From Spirochaetota bacterium (GTDB taxonomy: Bacteria; Spirochaetota; UBA4802; UBA5550), in the NCBI GenBank assembly GCA_025457915.1, contig JALOTL010000024.1, forward strand, positions 1-61,642: a DNA stretch of 61,642 nucleotides, given 5' to 3'. Positions 9,049 to 17,521 of this stretch are shown here, in pieces. How positions within the stretch are numbered: position 1 is the first letter of the stretch; the number at the start of each line of letters is the position of its first letter. The position numbers were made by a program, and so were the translations under genes. The notes beneath the pieces are model-generated. The model worked only from the letters and a program-made list of their open reading frames with translations, was not told the origin of the DNA and searched no databases.

Positions 9049-9885
9049 TCATATCAGATCATCGACGTAATCCCGGAGCTTCACGAAGCTGAATCCCTTT
9101 TCTTTCAAAAATTTAACCGCCCTCGCGAGGGCGATCCCTGTATTTTTTTCCGGGTGATTCATGTGCAGGAGAATTATCGAGCCGCTGCGGGAATTTCTGA
9201 TGATATTTTCGAAAACCCTGTCTTCATGCAGGCTCAAGTCGCTGTCATTGGGAGTACCGGTAAAATTTACCGGCGTTTCCCCGAGATCGTATACCAGCCT
9301 CACCCCGATATCATCGTAATGAGCTCCGGCGGATCTGTAAAATGCCGGACTCTTCCCGGTTATGTCGCGGATCTTCCTGGCATTCAGCTCTACCTCGTCA
9401 ACTGCCTCGCTGACGCTTCTGGTTCCCGTCATGTTGTAAATTTCAAAGCCCCTGACTGAAAGCGGCCTGTGCTCGAGACCGTGATTCGCGATATCAAAAA
9501 GGCCTGAAGAGGACAGGATCAAAAAAGCATCATGGTTGAGATCTATCCAGTTTCCGGAAACGAAGAGCGTGGCCGGTATGCCCTCTTTTTTAAGATAATT
9601 GATTATCTTCCAGTCAAGCCTCTTGCCCGCAGTCCCGCCGCAGCCGTCAAACGTAAGTGCGATGATCTTTTTATCGGTCCTGATCCTGGTTTTTACTCCT
9701 GCCGGCCATAATGAAAAAATAACCGGCTTTTGCCAGGAATACCTGGAAATAATATTATTTTTGAAATCGACATAATCCGCTGATTTATATTTCTCATTTA
9801 CATCCGGATAAGGACATGTTTTCAGCGAAAATATAAAAACTACCATGAGCATTATAATGCATTTTATGATGATTTTCATGTTCAT
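9049..9885 (-). CDS. Polysaccharide deacetylase (NodB-type), membrane-anchored or secreted
   Basis: 278 residues. It should remove N- or O-acetyl groups from an envelope polysaccharide or peptidoglycan. An N-terminal hydrophobic segment (IIIKCIIMLMVVFIFSL) exports or anchors it. The NodB fold starts near residue 75 with KKIIALTFDGCGG, continues with ATLFVSGNWIDLN and the metal-binding HxxxH in IANHGLEHRPLS, then FYRSAGAHYD and IILLHMNHP. In the usual TFDDGP motif the first Asp is the base and the second binds metal; here the second is replaced (TFDGCGG), as in a subgroup with TFDACGG, so metal binding may differ. It stands alone, with 214 bp upstream and 124 bp downstream to the next genes. 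No Shine-Dalgarno is obvious. Confidence 0.88.
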   Translation of the reverse strand: MNMKIIIKCIIMLMVVFIFSLKTCPYPDVNEKYKSADYVDFKNNIISRYSWQKPVIFSLWPAGVKTRIRTDKKIIALTFDGCGGTAGKRLDWKIINYLKKEGIPATLFVSGNWIDLNHDAFLILSSSGLFDIANHGLEHRPLSVRGFEIYNMTGTRSVSEAVDEVELNARKIRDITGKSPAFYRSAGAHYDDIGVRLVYDLGETPVNFTGTPNDSDLSLHEDRVFENIIRNSRSGSIILLHMNHPEKNTGIALARAVKFLKEKGFSFVKLRDYVDDLI

Positions 9886-10009
9886 TGATAAAATGAATAT
9901 TAATAAATTATATGAATTTCTTTAATAATATTACTGCTTGAAGAATCATTGATCCTTTTTTAAATCCCTGTTTTTATATGGCGCCCGGAAAAAATCTGTA
10001 CATCAAAAG

Positions 10010-11077
10010 CTATATTATCGTGATCCCGGGACCTTTATATTTTTTTACTTCCCCAATTATAGCGGATGACTTCAAGCCCGAAACCCTCAGTTCATCAAGC
10101 AGACGTTCCGAATCTTTTTTATCAACGGCAATAAGCAGTCCCCCCGAGGTTTGCGGATCGTGGAATATATCGACAAGGGCCGTATCCACGGGATCTTCAA
10201 CCCTGCAGATCCCGCGCGAAAATTCCCTGTTCCTGTGGAGACCGGCGGGCATCATTCCGGAACAGGCAAAATCGAGCGCACCGGCAAAAACTGACACTCT
10301 TTTCGAATCCACTACCACTTCCAGACCGGATTGTCCGATCATTTCCCGGAGATGCCCCACAAGACCGAATCCGGTCACATCAGTGCAGGCGTGCACATCG
10401 TATCCGAGCATAATTTCCGAGGCCTGCCTGTTTAGTGAAACCATCGATTCAATCATTGGATCCAGGATCCTGCCGTCAAGCGGTTCCGCCTTGTTGGCAG
10501 TTGCCAGTATTCCGGTTCCGACAGCCTTGGTCAGAATTATCCCGTCTCCATCCCTCATGCCGATATTTCTCAAGATCCTTGCAGGATCAGCCATGCCAGT
10601 CACGGAGAGTCCGTATTTTAGCTCATTGTCCTGGACGCTGTGCCCTCCCAGTAGCTGGACCCCTGCCTCTTTCATCCTGTCCAGTCCGCCCTTAAGTATT
10701 TCTTCGAGGACCTCCAGTGGAAATTTTCCGCAGGGAAAGCAAACGATGTTCATCGCCGTAATTGGCTTTCCGCCCATCGCGTAAACGTCGGAAAGGCTGT
10801 TGGCGGCCGCTATCCTGCCGAATGTGAAGGGATCGTCGACAACAGGAGTGATGAAATCAACCGTCTGGACCAGCGCTCTTTTTGCGTCCAACCTGTAAAC
10901 ACCGGCGTCATCGGATGTTTCAGGACCCACGATTACATTTTCATCCCTCGGGATTGAAATGCTGCTCATAACCCTATCAAGGTCGCCCGGACCCATCTTT
11001 GCAGCTCAACCGGCGCCTGTTACTGTTTCCGTCAGCCTTAACGGTTTATTTATTCCGCAATTTTCGCACATAATCAT
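10010..11077 (-). CDS. selD: Selenide, water dikinase (selenophosphate synthase), selenocysteine-containing
   Basis: SelD makes selenophosphate from selenide and ATP. A plain ORF call begins at 10996, but the same frame continues upstream through one TGA (11008-11006) to the ATG at 11077, giving 355 residues. The added N-terminus (RLTETVTGAGUAAKMGPGDL, U = TGA) matches the family start, where E. coli has HGAGCGCK: the TGA sits exactly at the active-site cysteine, followed by the essential Lys. The rest is typical: TSDDAGVYRL, VQTVDFITPVVDDP, AANSLSDVYAMGGKP, TGFGLVGHL and DPQTSGGLLIA. The start overlaps the upstream desulfurase stop in an ATGA, which strongly supports 11077. The organism must therefore decode selenocysteine; selA, selB and selC are not in this window. 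Confidence 0.95.
10981..10993 (-). promoter_or_regulatory. Candidate bacterial SECIS hairpin in selD
   Basis: Starting 12 nt after the TGA, the minus strand reads GGTC-CGGGC-GACC, a 4-bp stem with a 5-nt loop inside the coding sequence. Position and size suit a bacterial SECIS element bound by SelB, but the stem is short and I could not fold it properly. Confidence 0.4.
11006..11008 (-). other. In-frame TGA read as selenocysteine in selD
   Basis: TGA (minus strand 11008-11006) stands at the catalytic Cys/Sec position of SelD, between TGAG and AAKMGPGDL. The frame is open on both sides, and family similarity continues across it. Confidence 0.9.
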
Positions 11078-12237
11078 TTCCCTTCAGTTATTTCTATCAA
11101 CGCGTCAACCGCCGTGTCAACTTCTTTGTCAGTATTAAAAATCCCGAACCCGAATCTCAGTGTGCCAATGGGATAGGTACCTATCGTCCTGTGGACCAGC
11201 GGAGCACAGTGAAGTCCCGGCCTGCACATTATGGAAAAATTATCGGAGAGGACCTGGGAAATCCATGCCGGGTCTTTTTCTTTTATATTGAAGGCGACAA
11301 TTCCGCAGTTGTTCATTTTTTTTGAAAAACATTGAAACCCTTTGATTTTGTTCTCAGCCGAGGAAATAAAATATTCCGCCAGAAGACGCCTGTGTTCATA
11401 AACAGCCTGGGGGCCGCCAGCGTATTCCTCGATAAATCTCACGCCCTCGTTAAGCCCTATTATTCCCGCCGCATTCAATGTGCCGCTTTCAAAGCGGTCC
11501 GGCAGGAAATCCGGCTGTTCGGTACTTTCAGAACCGCTTCCGGTTCCGCCGAACCTGAGCGGCCTGATCCTTTTATAATCAAAGGACCTTGATATCAGGA
11601 GTCCGCCTGTTCCGGCGGGACCGTAAAGGGATTTGTGGCCTGTGAAAGCGAAAAGATCTATCCCGAGTTCATCCATATCTACCGGTACAGATCCGGCTGA
11701 TTGCGCGCCGTCCACTAAAAACGCAATCCCTGCCTTTTTGCAGATTTTCCCGATTTCCTTCAGATCCTGAACGATCCCGGTCACGTTCGAAGCGTGATTT
11801 ACGATTACCAGTTTCGTGCTCCCATTAATTTTAACGGCGATATCGTCCGGATCGATAATCCCGTCTCCCGAGGCCGCTGCCGAACCAAGGGAAATTAGAC
11901 CCATTTTTTCCAGCTCCCTCAGGGGCCTGATCACGCTGTTGTGCTCGAGTGAAGTAGTAACAACATGCCCCCCTTTGTGCATCAGACCCATTATCGCAAG
12001 ATTGAGGGCATCGGTCGCATTCATGCAGAATATGACCCTTAGGGGATCGCCCAGTCCGAAAAAATCCGAAATCCTCCCCCTTGATTCAAACACCATCCTC
12101 GCCGAAGCAGCGGAAAGCGCGTGGCCCGACCTGCCTGGATTTCCGCCGTCATTCCTCATGAATTTCTCGATGGATGATATCACAGGTTCAGGTTTAGGGT
12201 AGGATGTTGCCGGATTGTCGAAATATATTAATTCCAT
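11074..12237 (-). CDS. Cysteine desulfurase-like class V aminotransferase
   Basis: 387 residues from the ATG at 12237. A longer frame from 12333 adds 32 residues unlike the family, whose proteins begin near MELIYFDNPATSYPKP. PLP enzyme of the NifS/SufS/Csd superfamily: NATDALNLAI, TSLEHNSVIRPL, LVDGAQSAGSVPVD with the PLP-binding Asp, FTGHKSLYGPAGTGGL with the PLP Lys, and a C-terminal MCRPGLHCAP active-site Cys loop. It removes sulfur (or selenium) from cysteine (selenocysteine). This EGGP-type subfamily often sits beside selD. Here its stop overlaps the selD start (ATGA, 11074-11077), so a role in supplying selenium to SelD is likely but inferred. It follows the hydrogenase operon terminator on the same strand. 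Confidence 0.9.
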   Translation of the reverse strand: MELIYFDNPATSYPKPEPVISSIEKFMRNDGGNPGRSGHALSAASARMVFESRGRISDFFGLGDPLRVIFCMNATDALNLAIMGLMHKGGHVVTTSLEHNSVIRPLRELEKMGLISLGSAAASGDGIIDPDDIAVKINGSTKLVIVNHASNVTGIVQDLKEIGKICKKAGIAFLVDGAQSAGSVPVDMDELGIDLFAFTGHKSLYGPAGTGGLLISRSFDYKRIRPLRFGGTGSGSESTEQPDFLPDRFESGTLNAAGIIGLNEGVRFIEEYAGGPQAVYEHRRLLAEYFISSAENKIKGFQCFSKKMNNCGIVAFNIKEKDPAWISQVLSDNFSIMCRPGLHCAPLVHRTIGTYPIGTLRFGFGIFNTDKEVDTAVDALIEITEGK

Positions 12238-12360
12238 AAAAAATTTACCCGTTGCAAATAAACAGTGCGGTCCCGTATAAAAATTTGCTTCCGCATGAAG
12301 CAGCCGAAAAACAGATTCTTTTAAAAATAACAAGTATATTCATGATTATCCGGACTGCAA

Positions 12361-12406
12361 CAATAAAAAAACAAACAGGGCTGCCCTCCGATGGAAAGCA
12401 GCCCTG
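12361..12406 (-). terminator. Rho-independent terminator of the hydrogenase operon
   Basis: Perfect 9-bp stem CAGGGCTGC (12376-12384) / GCAGCCCTG (12398-12406), 13-nt loop. Reading on the minus strand it is followed by TTTGTTTTTTTATTG. It lies 25 bp after the large-subunit stop. Confidence 0.9.
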
Positions 12407-12430
12407 GTATTTTCGTAGAAATGTTTTTTT

Positions 12431-13996
12431 TCAGCAGACTCTGAATTTGGATATCTCCCGCCCGCCCTCTACTATATGAACCGCGCAGGCTATGCACGGG
12501 TCAAAGGACCTTACCACCCTGGCGGCCTCTATGGGATTGTTTACATCGGAAATCGGCGTGCCGATAAGCGCCTGCTCCACGGGACCCCTTGTTCCGTTAT
12601 CGTCCCTGGGTCCGCAGAACCAGGTGGTGGGAACGACGCACTGGTAATTCTCAATCTTCTTGTTCTTTACTACTATCCAGTGGCCGAGCGCGCCCCTCGA
12701 AGCCTCGACAAGCCCCTGTCCTTCGCCGCTGTCCGGTATTTCATATTCGTTCCTCGGTTTCCCGCCGACCTCGAGCTGATCGAGCCATTCCTTCGCGTTC
12801 TTGCAGATAAGTTTGGCTTCGATTGCTCTCGAAGCATGCCTGCCCAGTACTGAAAATACAGCAGACAGGTCCGCCTTGAAAATTTTGAGGAGATCGTCCA
12901 CTTCTTTCTTTACGTCGGCGTTGTTTGAGAGATAGCTGATGACGACCCTGGCCAGCGGACCCACTTCCATGCCCAGACCGTTGTACCTCGGGGCCTTCAG
13001 CCAGGTATAGGCTCCGCCCTTATGAGGATCCGGATTGGTTTCACCCTTGTACGGATGCAGGTTCGACCCGGAATTGTATCTCGCGTATTTCACCTGTTCC
13101 TTGATCAGATCGGTATCCAGTTTATCAAGCTTGCCGTTTGCGTAAACTCCACGCTGCATCATGAATTTTTTATCTTCATTGTCCTGGTCGAACAGGCCAT
13201 AGGACATGAAATTGTTGAATTTGCCTATCTTGAAGTAATCCGGGAATGTTTTCGCGACGGCAATGACATGATTGACATAGGTGTTGTTTATGAACTTCTC
13301 GACTTCTTTAAGAAGGCTCCTGTATTCCCTTATCCTGTCGCTGGTCGGAACCTGGGTGACGCCGCCCGGAACAAGCCCGATCAGGTGGGGCACTCTTCCG
13401 CCGAAGAGGGCGACCATCTTGTGGGCCTTGGCCCTGATCTCAAGGGCCTTGACATAACCCGCAATGGCATCAATATTGGTGTCGACGTCCTTAATATAGA
13501 AATTACCCTCATACCTGGGCAGGAAAGGCGCAACGGCAGTCAATGCGTCAGGCCTGTTTTTCTTCGCCTCAATCTCGCCCTGGGCCCATTCCTTGAGCCT
13601 GTTTATTCCGGAATCTCCGCCTTTATACTTCAAAAGGGCCGTTATATCGACGAAGTCAAGCGCCGCAAGGTGATAAAAGTGTATCAGGTGCGAATGAAGA
13701 TAGTTTGCAGCCAGAACAAGGTTCCTCAGGATCCTTCCGTTATTATTGGGCTTGATCCCGAATGCGCCGTCAAGGCTTTTGCTGGATGCTATGCCGTGTG
13801 ATACCGGGCATACGCCGCATATCCTCTGTGTTATCTGGTTCGCGTCTACGGGGTTTCTTCCCTTGAGAATGGATTCGTAACCCCTGAACATGTCCCCTAT
13901 GCTCCATGCATCCACCACCTTTCCATTCTGGACCTCGAGTTCAATTGAAAGGTGTCCTTCAATCCTGGTGATGGGATCTATTAATACCTTAGCCAT
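12431..13996 (-). CDS. [NiFe] hydrogenase large subunit (group 1, periplasmic)
   Basis: 521 residues. It carries the Ni-Fe active site that splits or forms H2. The N-terminal L1 motif RICGVCPVSHG (near 58) and C-terminal L2 motif DPCIACAVH provide the four Cys ligands; all are ordinary cysteines (TGC in L2), so it is not a selenohydrogenase. After the L2 His a 14-residue tail (IVEGGREISKFRVC) remains, which the maturation protease would cut off. The start MAKVLIDPITRIEGHL is standard. It overlaps the end of the small-subunit gene by 8 bp. Without its own signal it travels with the Tat-exported small subunit. It is the last gene of the operon, before a strong terminator. Confidence 0.96.
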   Translation of the reverse strand: MAKVLIDPITRIEGHLSIELEVQNGKVVDAWSIGDMFRGYESILKGRNPVDANQITQRICGVCPVSHGIASSKSLDGAFGIKPNNNGRILRNLVLAANYLHSHLIHFYHLAALDFVDITALLKYKGGDSGINRLKEWAQGEIEAKKNRPDALTAVAPFLPRYEGNFYIKDVDTNIDAIAGYVKALEIRAKAHKMVALFGGRVPHLIGLVPGGVTQVPTSDRIREYRSLLKEVEKFINNTYVNHVIAVAKTFPDYFKIGKFNNFMSYGLFDQDNEDKKFMMQRGVYANGKLDKLDTDLIKEQVKYARYNSGSNLHPYKGETNPDPHKGGAYTWLKAPRYNGLGMEVGPLARVVISYLSNNADVKKEVDDLLKIFKADLSAVFSVLGRHASRAIEAKLICKNAKEWLDQLEVGGKPRNEYEIPDSGEGQGLVEASRGALGHWIVVKNKKIENYQCVVPTTWFCGPRDDNGTRGPVEQALIGTPISDVNNPIEAARVVRSFDPCIACAVHIVEGGREISKFRVC

Positions 13997-15005
13997 TTAT
14001 AATACCTCCATTCCTGAGATTAAGAACAGCCTCGCGTACGGCGGGATGCTCGATTTTTTCTATTTCTTCAAGCTTCGCTTCCAGGTGTTTGTAAATGCCC
14101 CTCTTGCCGTAATCAGGGAAAACGCTTTCGGTGCAGCCTATGCACCCGCCACCGCATTCGGTACAGGAGTTCATTCCGCCGACCCATTTCCTGTTGGGAA
14201 TATCGCAGCCGGAATCCATTCCAAGGCAGCCCAGGTTGTAAAGGCAGCCCTTATCGCCCCAGTGTTTGGCGAATACGCCTCGCTTGTATTCGCTCAGGTG
14301 TTCGCACTGGTCATGGACGGTCTTTCCATAATACATCTTGGGCCTTCTGAATTCGTCAAGCGCAGGCACCTCTTTCTTTAAAAGTACATGAAGCAATGTC
14401 CCCACCATCCAGTCAGGATGAGGAGGACATCCAGGTACGTTTATGAGCTTGTTCTTGATTTCCGGCAATACCTCCACTGTCGGCTTGGCGCCTGTAGGAT
14501 TATCGCCGTTCGCCCTCAGCTTCCCGGCCGGTATTCCGCCGAACGCTGAGCAGGTTCCGATATTTACAACATAAAGCGCGTTTTTGGCAAGGCTTTCAAA
14601 CCATTCCCTCGCGCCAACCGCTTTTCCGTTTATTTTGCCTATTGTGCAGTATTCGTCCGATTTGGTCGGGATTGAGCCTTCCACAAGAAGGACGAAATCC
14701 TTTCTCTTTTTATCCACGGCCTCTTTCAGGACCTTTATAGCGACATCGCCCTGTCCGCCCATCAGTGTCTGATGGAAATTGAGACTGATATACTCCGTGA
14801 TAACAGCTACAATCCCCGGATCAAGATAGTTTAACAAAGAAACCGAACAACCGGAACATGACTGTGCCTGAATCCAGATCACAGGAGTTCTCCCCGCCGC
14901 TTTTTCCAACGCCTTTTTACAACCCTGGAACATGACGCTGGGGAACGTCAGGGCTGCAGCAGTTCCTCCCATGATTTTCAGGAACTCGCGTCTATTCAAT
15001 GCCAT
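13989..15005 (-). CDS. [NiFe] hydrogenase small subunit with Tat signal
   Basis: 338 residues. It holds the iron-sulfur relay. A twin-arginine signal opens the protein (NRREFLKIMGG, then a hydrophobic stretch), so the enzyme faces the periplasm. Proximal cluster: AQSCSGCSVSLL near 50 and later VPGCPPHPDW. Distal cluster: HDQCEH...CLYNLGC. Medial region: NSCTECGGGCIGCTES. The proline usually found in the medial loop is not evident and extra cysteines occur, so the medial cluster could be 4Fe-4S instead of 3Fe-4S (inference). The C-terminus lacks the hydrophobic anchor seen in membrane-bound HyaA types. AGGAGG lies close before the ATG. Gene order is cytochrome, protease, small, large. Confidence 0.95.
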   Translation of the reverse strand: MALNRREFLKIMGGTAAALTFPSVMFQGCKKALEKAAGRTPVIWIQAQSCSGCSVSLLNYLDPGIVAVITEYISLNFHQTLMGGQGDVAIKVLKEAVDKKRKDFVLLVEGSIPTKSDEYCTIGKINGKAVGAREWFESLAKNALYVVNIGTCSAFGGIPAGKLRANGDNPTGAKPTVEVLPEIKNKLINVPGCPPHPDWMVGTLLHVLLKKEVPALDEFRRPKMYYGKTVHDQCEHLSEYKRGVFAKHWGDKGCLYNLGCLGMDSGCDIPNRKWVGGMNSCTECGGGCIGCTESVFPDYGKRGIYKHLEAKLEEIEKIEHPAVREAVLNLRNGGIING

Positions 15006-15019
15006 ACCATCCTCCTTTT

Positions 15020-15478
15020 TTATTGACTTACTGCTTTCAAAATCTGTTCTATGGCTTTTGGAATCGATTCCATCACCGCAGAGCTTAATCCTATATCCAG
15101 AGTAGTGATGTCCTGCGGCACGATTCCGATGATCTCCACTTCCGGTGCTTCACCCATGATCCGGAGAGTGTCGATTATCTTTTTAATCCCGAACTCGTGA
15201 AGCGAGAACACCTTTCTGTCATCTGCCAGGCTTTCCGGCCTGAACCTGTAAATGCTGCCGGGCGCGTCGTCCACTTTCAGGGCATCTACGATTACTATTT
15301 TACTTCTGCCCTGCATCAGTGGTATCAGATCGAATCCGGCCGTACCCCCGTCTATTATCTCAACATCATCGGGAATATCGATCCCTGATTCCTGGATCCT
15401 GTTAACCACGTGGACCCCGATTCCGTCGTCGTAGTGAAGTATGTTTCCGACCCCGAGTATGAGAATCCTTTTTGTCAT
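15020..15478 (-). CDS. Hydrogenase maturation protease (HyaD/HycI family)
   Basis: 152 residues, the usual family length. This endopeptidase trims the C-terminal tail of the large subunit once nickel is inserted. Signature ILGVGNILHYDDGIG at the N-terminus contains a Ni-sensing acidic residue; further conserved features are IDGGTAGFDL and VIVDALK, which carry the other metal-contacting residues. It is encoded 14 bp before the small subunit. Its target is presumably the 14-residue tail after DPCIACAVH in the large subunit of this operon. It ends before the small-subunit start without overlap. Confidence 0.93.
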   Translation of the reverse strand: MTKRILILGVGNILHYDDGIGVHVVNRIQESGIDIPDDVEIIDGGTAGFDLIPLMQGRSKIVIVDALKVDDAPGSIYRFRPESLADDRKVFSLHEFGIKKIIDTLRIMGEAPEVEIIGIVPQDITTLDIGLSSAVMESIPKAIEQILKAVSQ

Positions 15479-15508
15479 GATGTCGGCGGAGGAAATAATT
15501 TCACTTTA

Positions 15509-15892
15509 TCAGTGGCACTGCTTGCACTTCTCGACGCCTATCTTTTTAGCCATATGGCAATCGAGGCAGAGGCCGTGCATTACCTCGTATCCCTCTTCTC
15601 CTTTATGACACACCGCGCAGGTTTTAATCCGTTCGTCATTGCCTTTCTTGTGATGGCAGTCGATGCAATTCAGCTTATGGTCCTGGTGGACCTTATGGGA
15701 CATTTTCACCGGGCCCACCTTGCTCTTTAACGGAGAAATCCCATCCTTCTGCTTTCCATATTTTGTTATTTTGGTGATAGTTACAATATCGGTCGTGCTG
15801 CCGGTAATCCAGGGATCGACCCCGCACGACGTGAGACACAATGCGATTATAGCGCACAAAATGATGATGGGATAAATCTTCCTGATCTCCAC
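15509..15892 (-). CDS. Tetraheme c-type cytochrome lipoprotein (cytochrome c3-like)
   Basis: 127 residues from a GTG at 15892, chosen because AAGGAGGGG precedes it directly. A TTG at 15907 in the same frame would overlap that Shine-Dalgarno. The signal peptide ends in a lipobox (CLTSCG), so the mature protein should be lipid-anchored on the periplasmic side. Four CXXCH haem sites follow: CIDCH, CAVCH, CLDCH, CKQCH, with extra His residues (HKVHQDH) as axial ligands, as in class III cytochromes c. It is the first gene of the hydrogenase operon and the probable electron acceptor of the periplasmic hydrogenase; no cytochrome b subunit is encoded with it. What it passes electrons to is unknown. 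Confidence 0.9.
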   Translation of the reverse strand: MEIRKIYPIIILCAIIALCLTSCGVDPWITGSTTDIVTITKITKYGKQKDGISPLKSKVGPVKMSHKVHQDHKLNCIDCHHKKGNDERIKTCAVCHKGEEGYEVMHGLCLDCHMAKKIGVEKCKQCH

Positions 15893-16203
15893 TGTCCCCT
15901 CCTTCAAAATATTCTCATTATTGAATTTTAGATGTAACGGCCAGGTGAGTAAAAATTAGCGAGTGTCAAATATCTATAAAAAAAGGTGTTTCTAAAAATC
16001 CAGATGAATTAAATAACCTGTATCAACAATAAAAAACTAAAACCGATATTTGATTTGTCAATCATATTATTGAATTTTATTTTTTTTGATTTATAAATTT
16101 TTTGTATACATTTTTTTTAGTAAAAAAATTATACATCCAATTGTGCTATCTCAAAATATAAAGTAATTATAGATAATAAAATATATCATTTTTTTTATTA
16201 ATA
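15893..16203. other. AT-rich divergent intergenic region
   Basis: This 311-bp region between the hydrogenase operon (minus) and the CapA-like gene (plus) should hold both promoters. It is extremely AT-rich around 16050-16200. I found no convincing -35/-10 pair, hairpin or small RNA. Confidence 0.4.
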
Positions 16204-17521
16204 ATGAATACTATAAGACCAAAAATAATTTTAATTATTTCAGCCGGGATCATCCTGCAGTGCGCGTCCGGTTTTTTATACGCTTATAAGCCGCTGTTCA
16301 TCACTGTCCATTATGCCAATTCCCTGAGCGGTCTTTCATCCGCACAGCTTGAATCAATCCTGAAGGGCGGCATAACCAACTTTAATAAAGTCGGCGGACC
16401 GGACAGAAAGATTAACATCTATGCTGATAAAAAAATTAGCCCTGAAATAACAGGGAGATACGGCAATCCAGCCATAAATTCCCGCGACTTTTCCGATATT
16501 AATATTTCATACGATAAATCATTATTGGGTATAAGCGGCATCGAAGGACTGACTCCCGGGATCAAAGCCCTCTATATAGACAACAGGCTCCCATGGGGGA
16601 AAATAAATGATAATTACGCGCTCTCCCGCGACGGCGATTATTCCCTGGCGGCTGATTCCGCGGATAAATACGATGAAAAACGCCATATAACCGTGATACA
16701 GACAGGTGTAACTCACAAAAGGCGCGGATATTTCCACCACGTCCAACGAGGTGTCCTTCATGGACCCCTGCACTTATCCGCTAAAAAACAACCTTGTCTT
16801 CTGTTCTCCCGCAAGGTACTTCCAGATACTTGAAAAATCTGGATTCAACGTTATAGAGCTTACCGGAAACCACAACAACGATTTCGGCGACAGACACAGC
16901 CTGAATACGATCCAGATGATGTCTAAAGCCGGAATGAGGTATTACGGAGGCGGAATGGATAAAAACGACTCCGAAAAAATCCTTCAATTGGATGTGAAGG
17001 GTGAGAAAATTTCATTCATCGGGTTCAACGAAATAGGCCCGGAACAGGCATTCGCAGGCAACAACAGGTCCGGGGCAGCCAGGCTTACCCGTGAAAAATA
17101 TTATGATGCTGTAAAAAGGGCCGTTTACGGACCCGGCATAGTCTTCGTCTGCGTACAATGGGGGAATGAAAACAATCCGGTTCCGGAAAAGAAACAGGAG
17201 AAGTATTTCCGCGACGCAGCGGACATGGGAGCCACGATAATGGTTTCATCATCCGCGCACAGACCCATGGGAATAGAATTCTACAGGGGTAAATTCATTT
17301 CATACGGCCTGGGCAATTTCCTGTTCGACCAGATGCAGACTGTCAATCACAGAAGGGGAATCATCGCCAGGCACCATTTCTACAGGGGACGCCATATCCA
17401 GACCGAGCTTATCCCTTACATGATTCATGACTACTGCCAGCCGAGGCCCCTTCACGGCAAAGAGGCCCGGGAACTGATGGAGGAAATCTTCAGATACAGC
17501 CTTGGACCCGTATTCCGCTGA
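16204..17521 (+). pseudogene. CapA/PgsA-like capsule synthesis protein, broken by frameshift and probable deletion
   Basis: Two frames make one protein. Frame 1 (from ATG 16204) has a signal-like N-terminus, a phosphate-binding-protein-like domain (SSAQLESILKGGITNF, VGGPDRKINIYAD), then ITVIQTGVT. It loses similarity after ~16713. The -1 frame takes over from ~16715-16721 with KGADISTTSNEVSF, VIELTGNHNNDFG, SFIGFNEIGP, SSAHRPMGIEF and YGLGNFLFDQM, the metallophosphatase-like CapA core. In related proteins as I remember them, about 20-25 residues separate GVT from the ADI..SNEV block; those are absent here, so a deletion of a few dozen bases that also shifts the frame is the best explanation. 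CapA/PgsA proteins act outside the membrane in polyglutamate or capsule assembly. This is the only PgsA-like gene in the window, 11 kb from pgsBCW. A sequencing or assembly error cannot be excluded. Confidence 0.82.

Noticed and set aside
10010-10996. N-terminally truncated SelD starting at 10996
   Set aside because: The frame, family similarity and the ATGA overlap all continue upstream through a TGA read as selenocysteine.
12431-13996. Selenocysteine in the hydrogenase large subunit
   Set aside because: The L2 motif cysteines are encoded by TGC; no in-frame TGA is present there.
15941-15969. Hydrogenase operon promoter at TTGACA 15969-15964
   Set aside because: No acceptable -10 element at any normal spacing.
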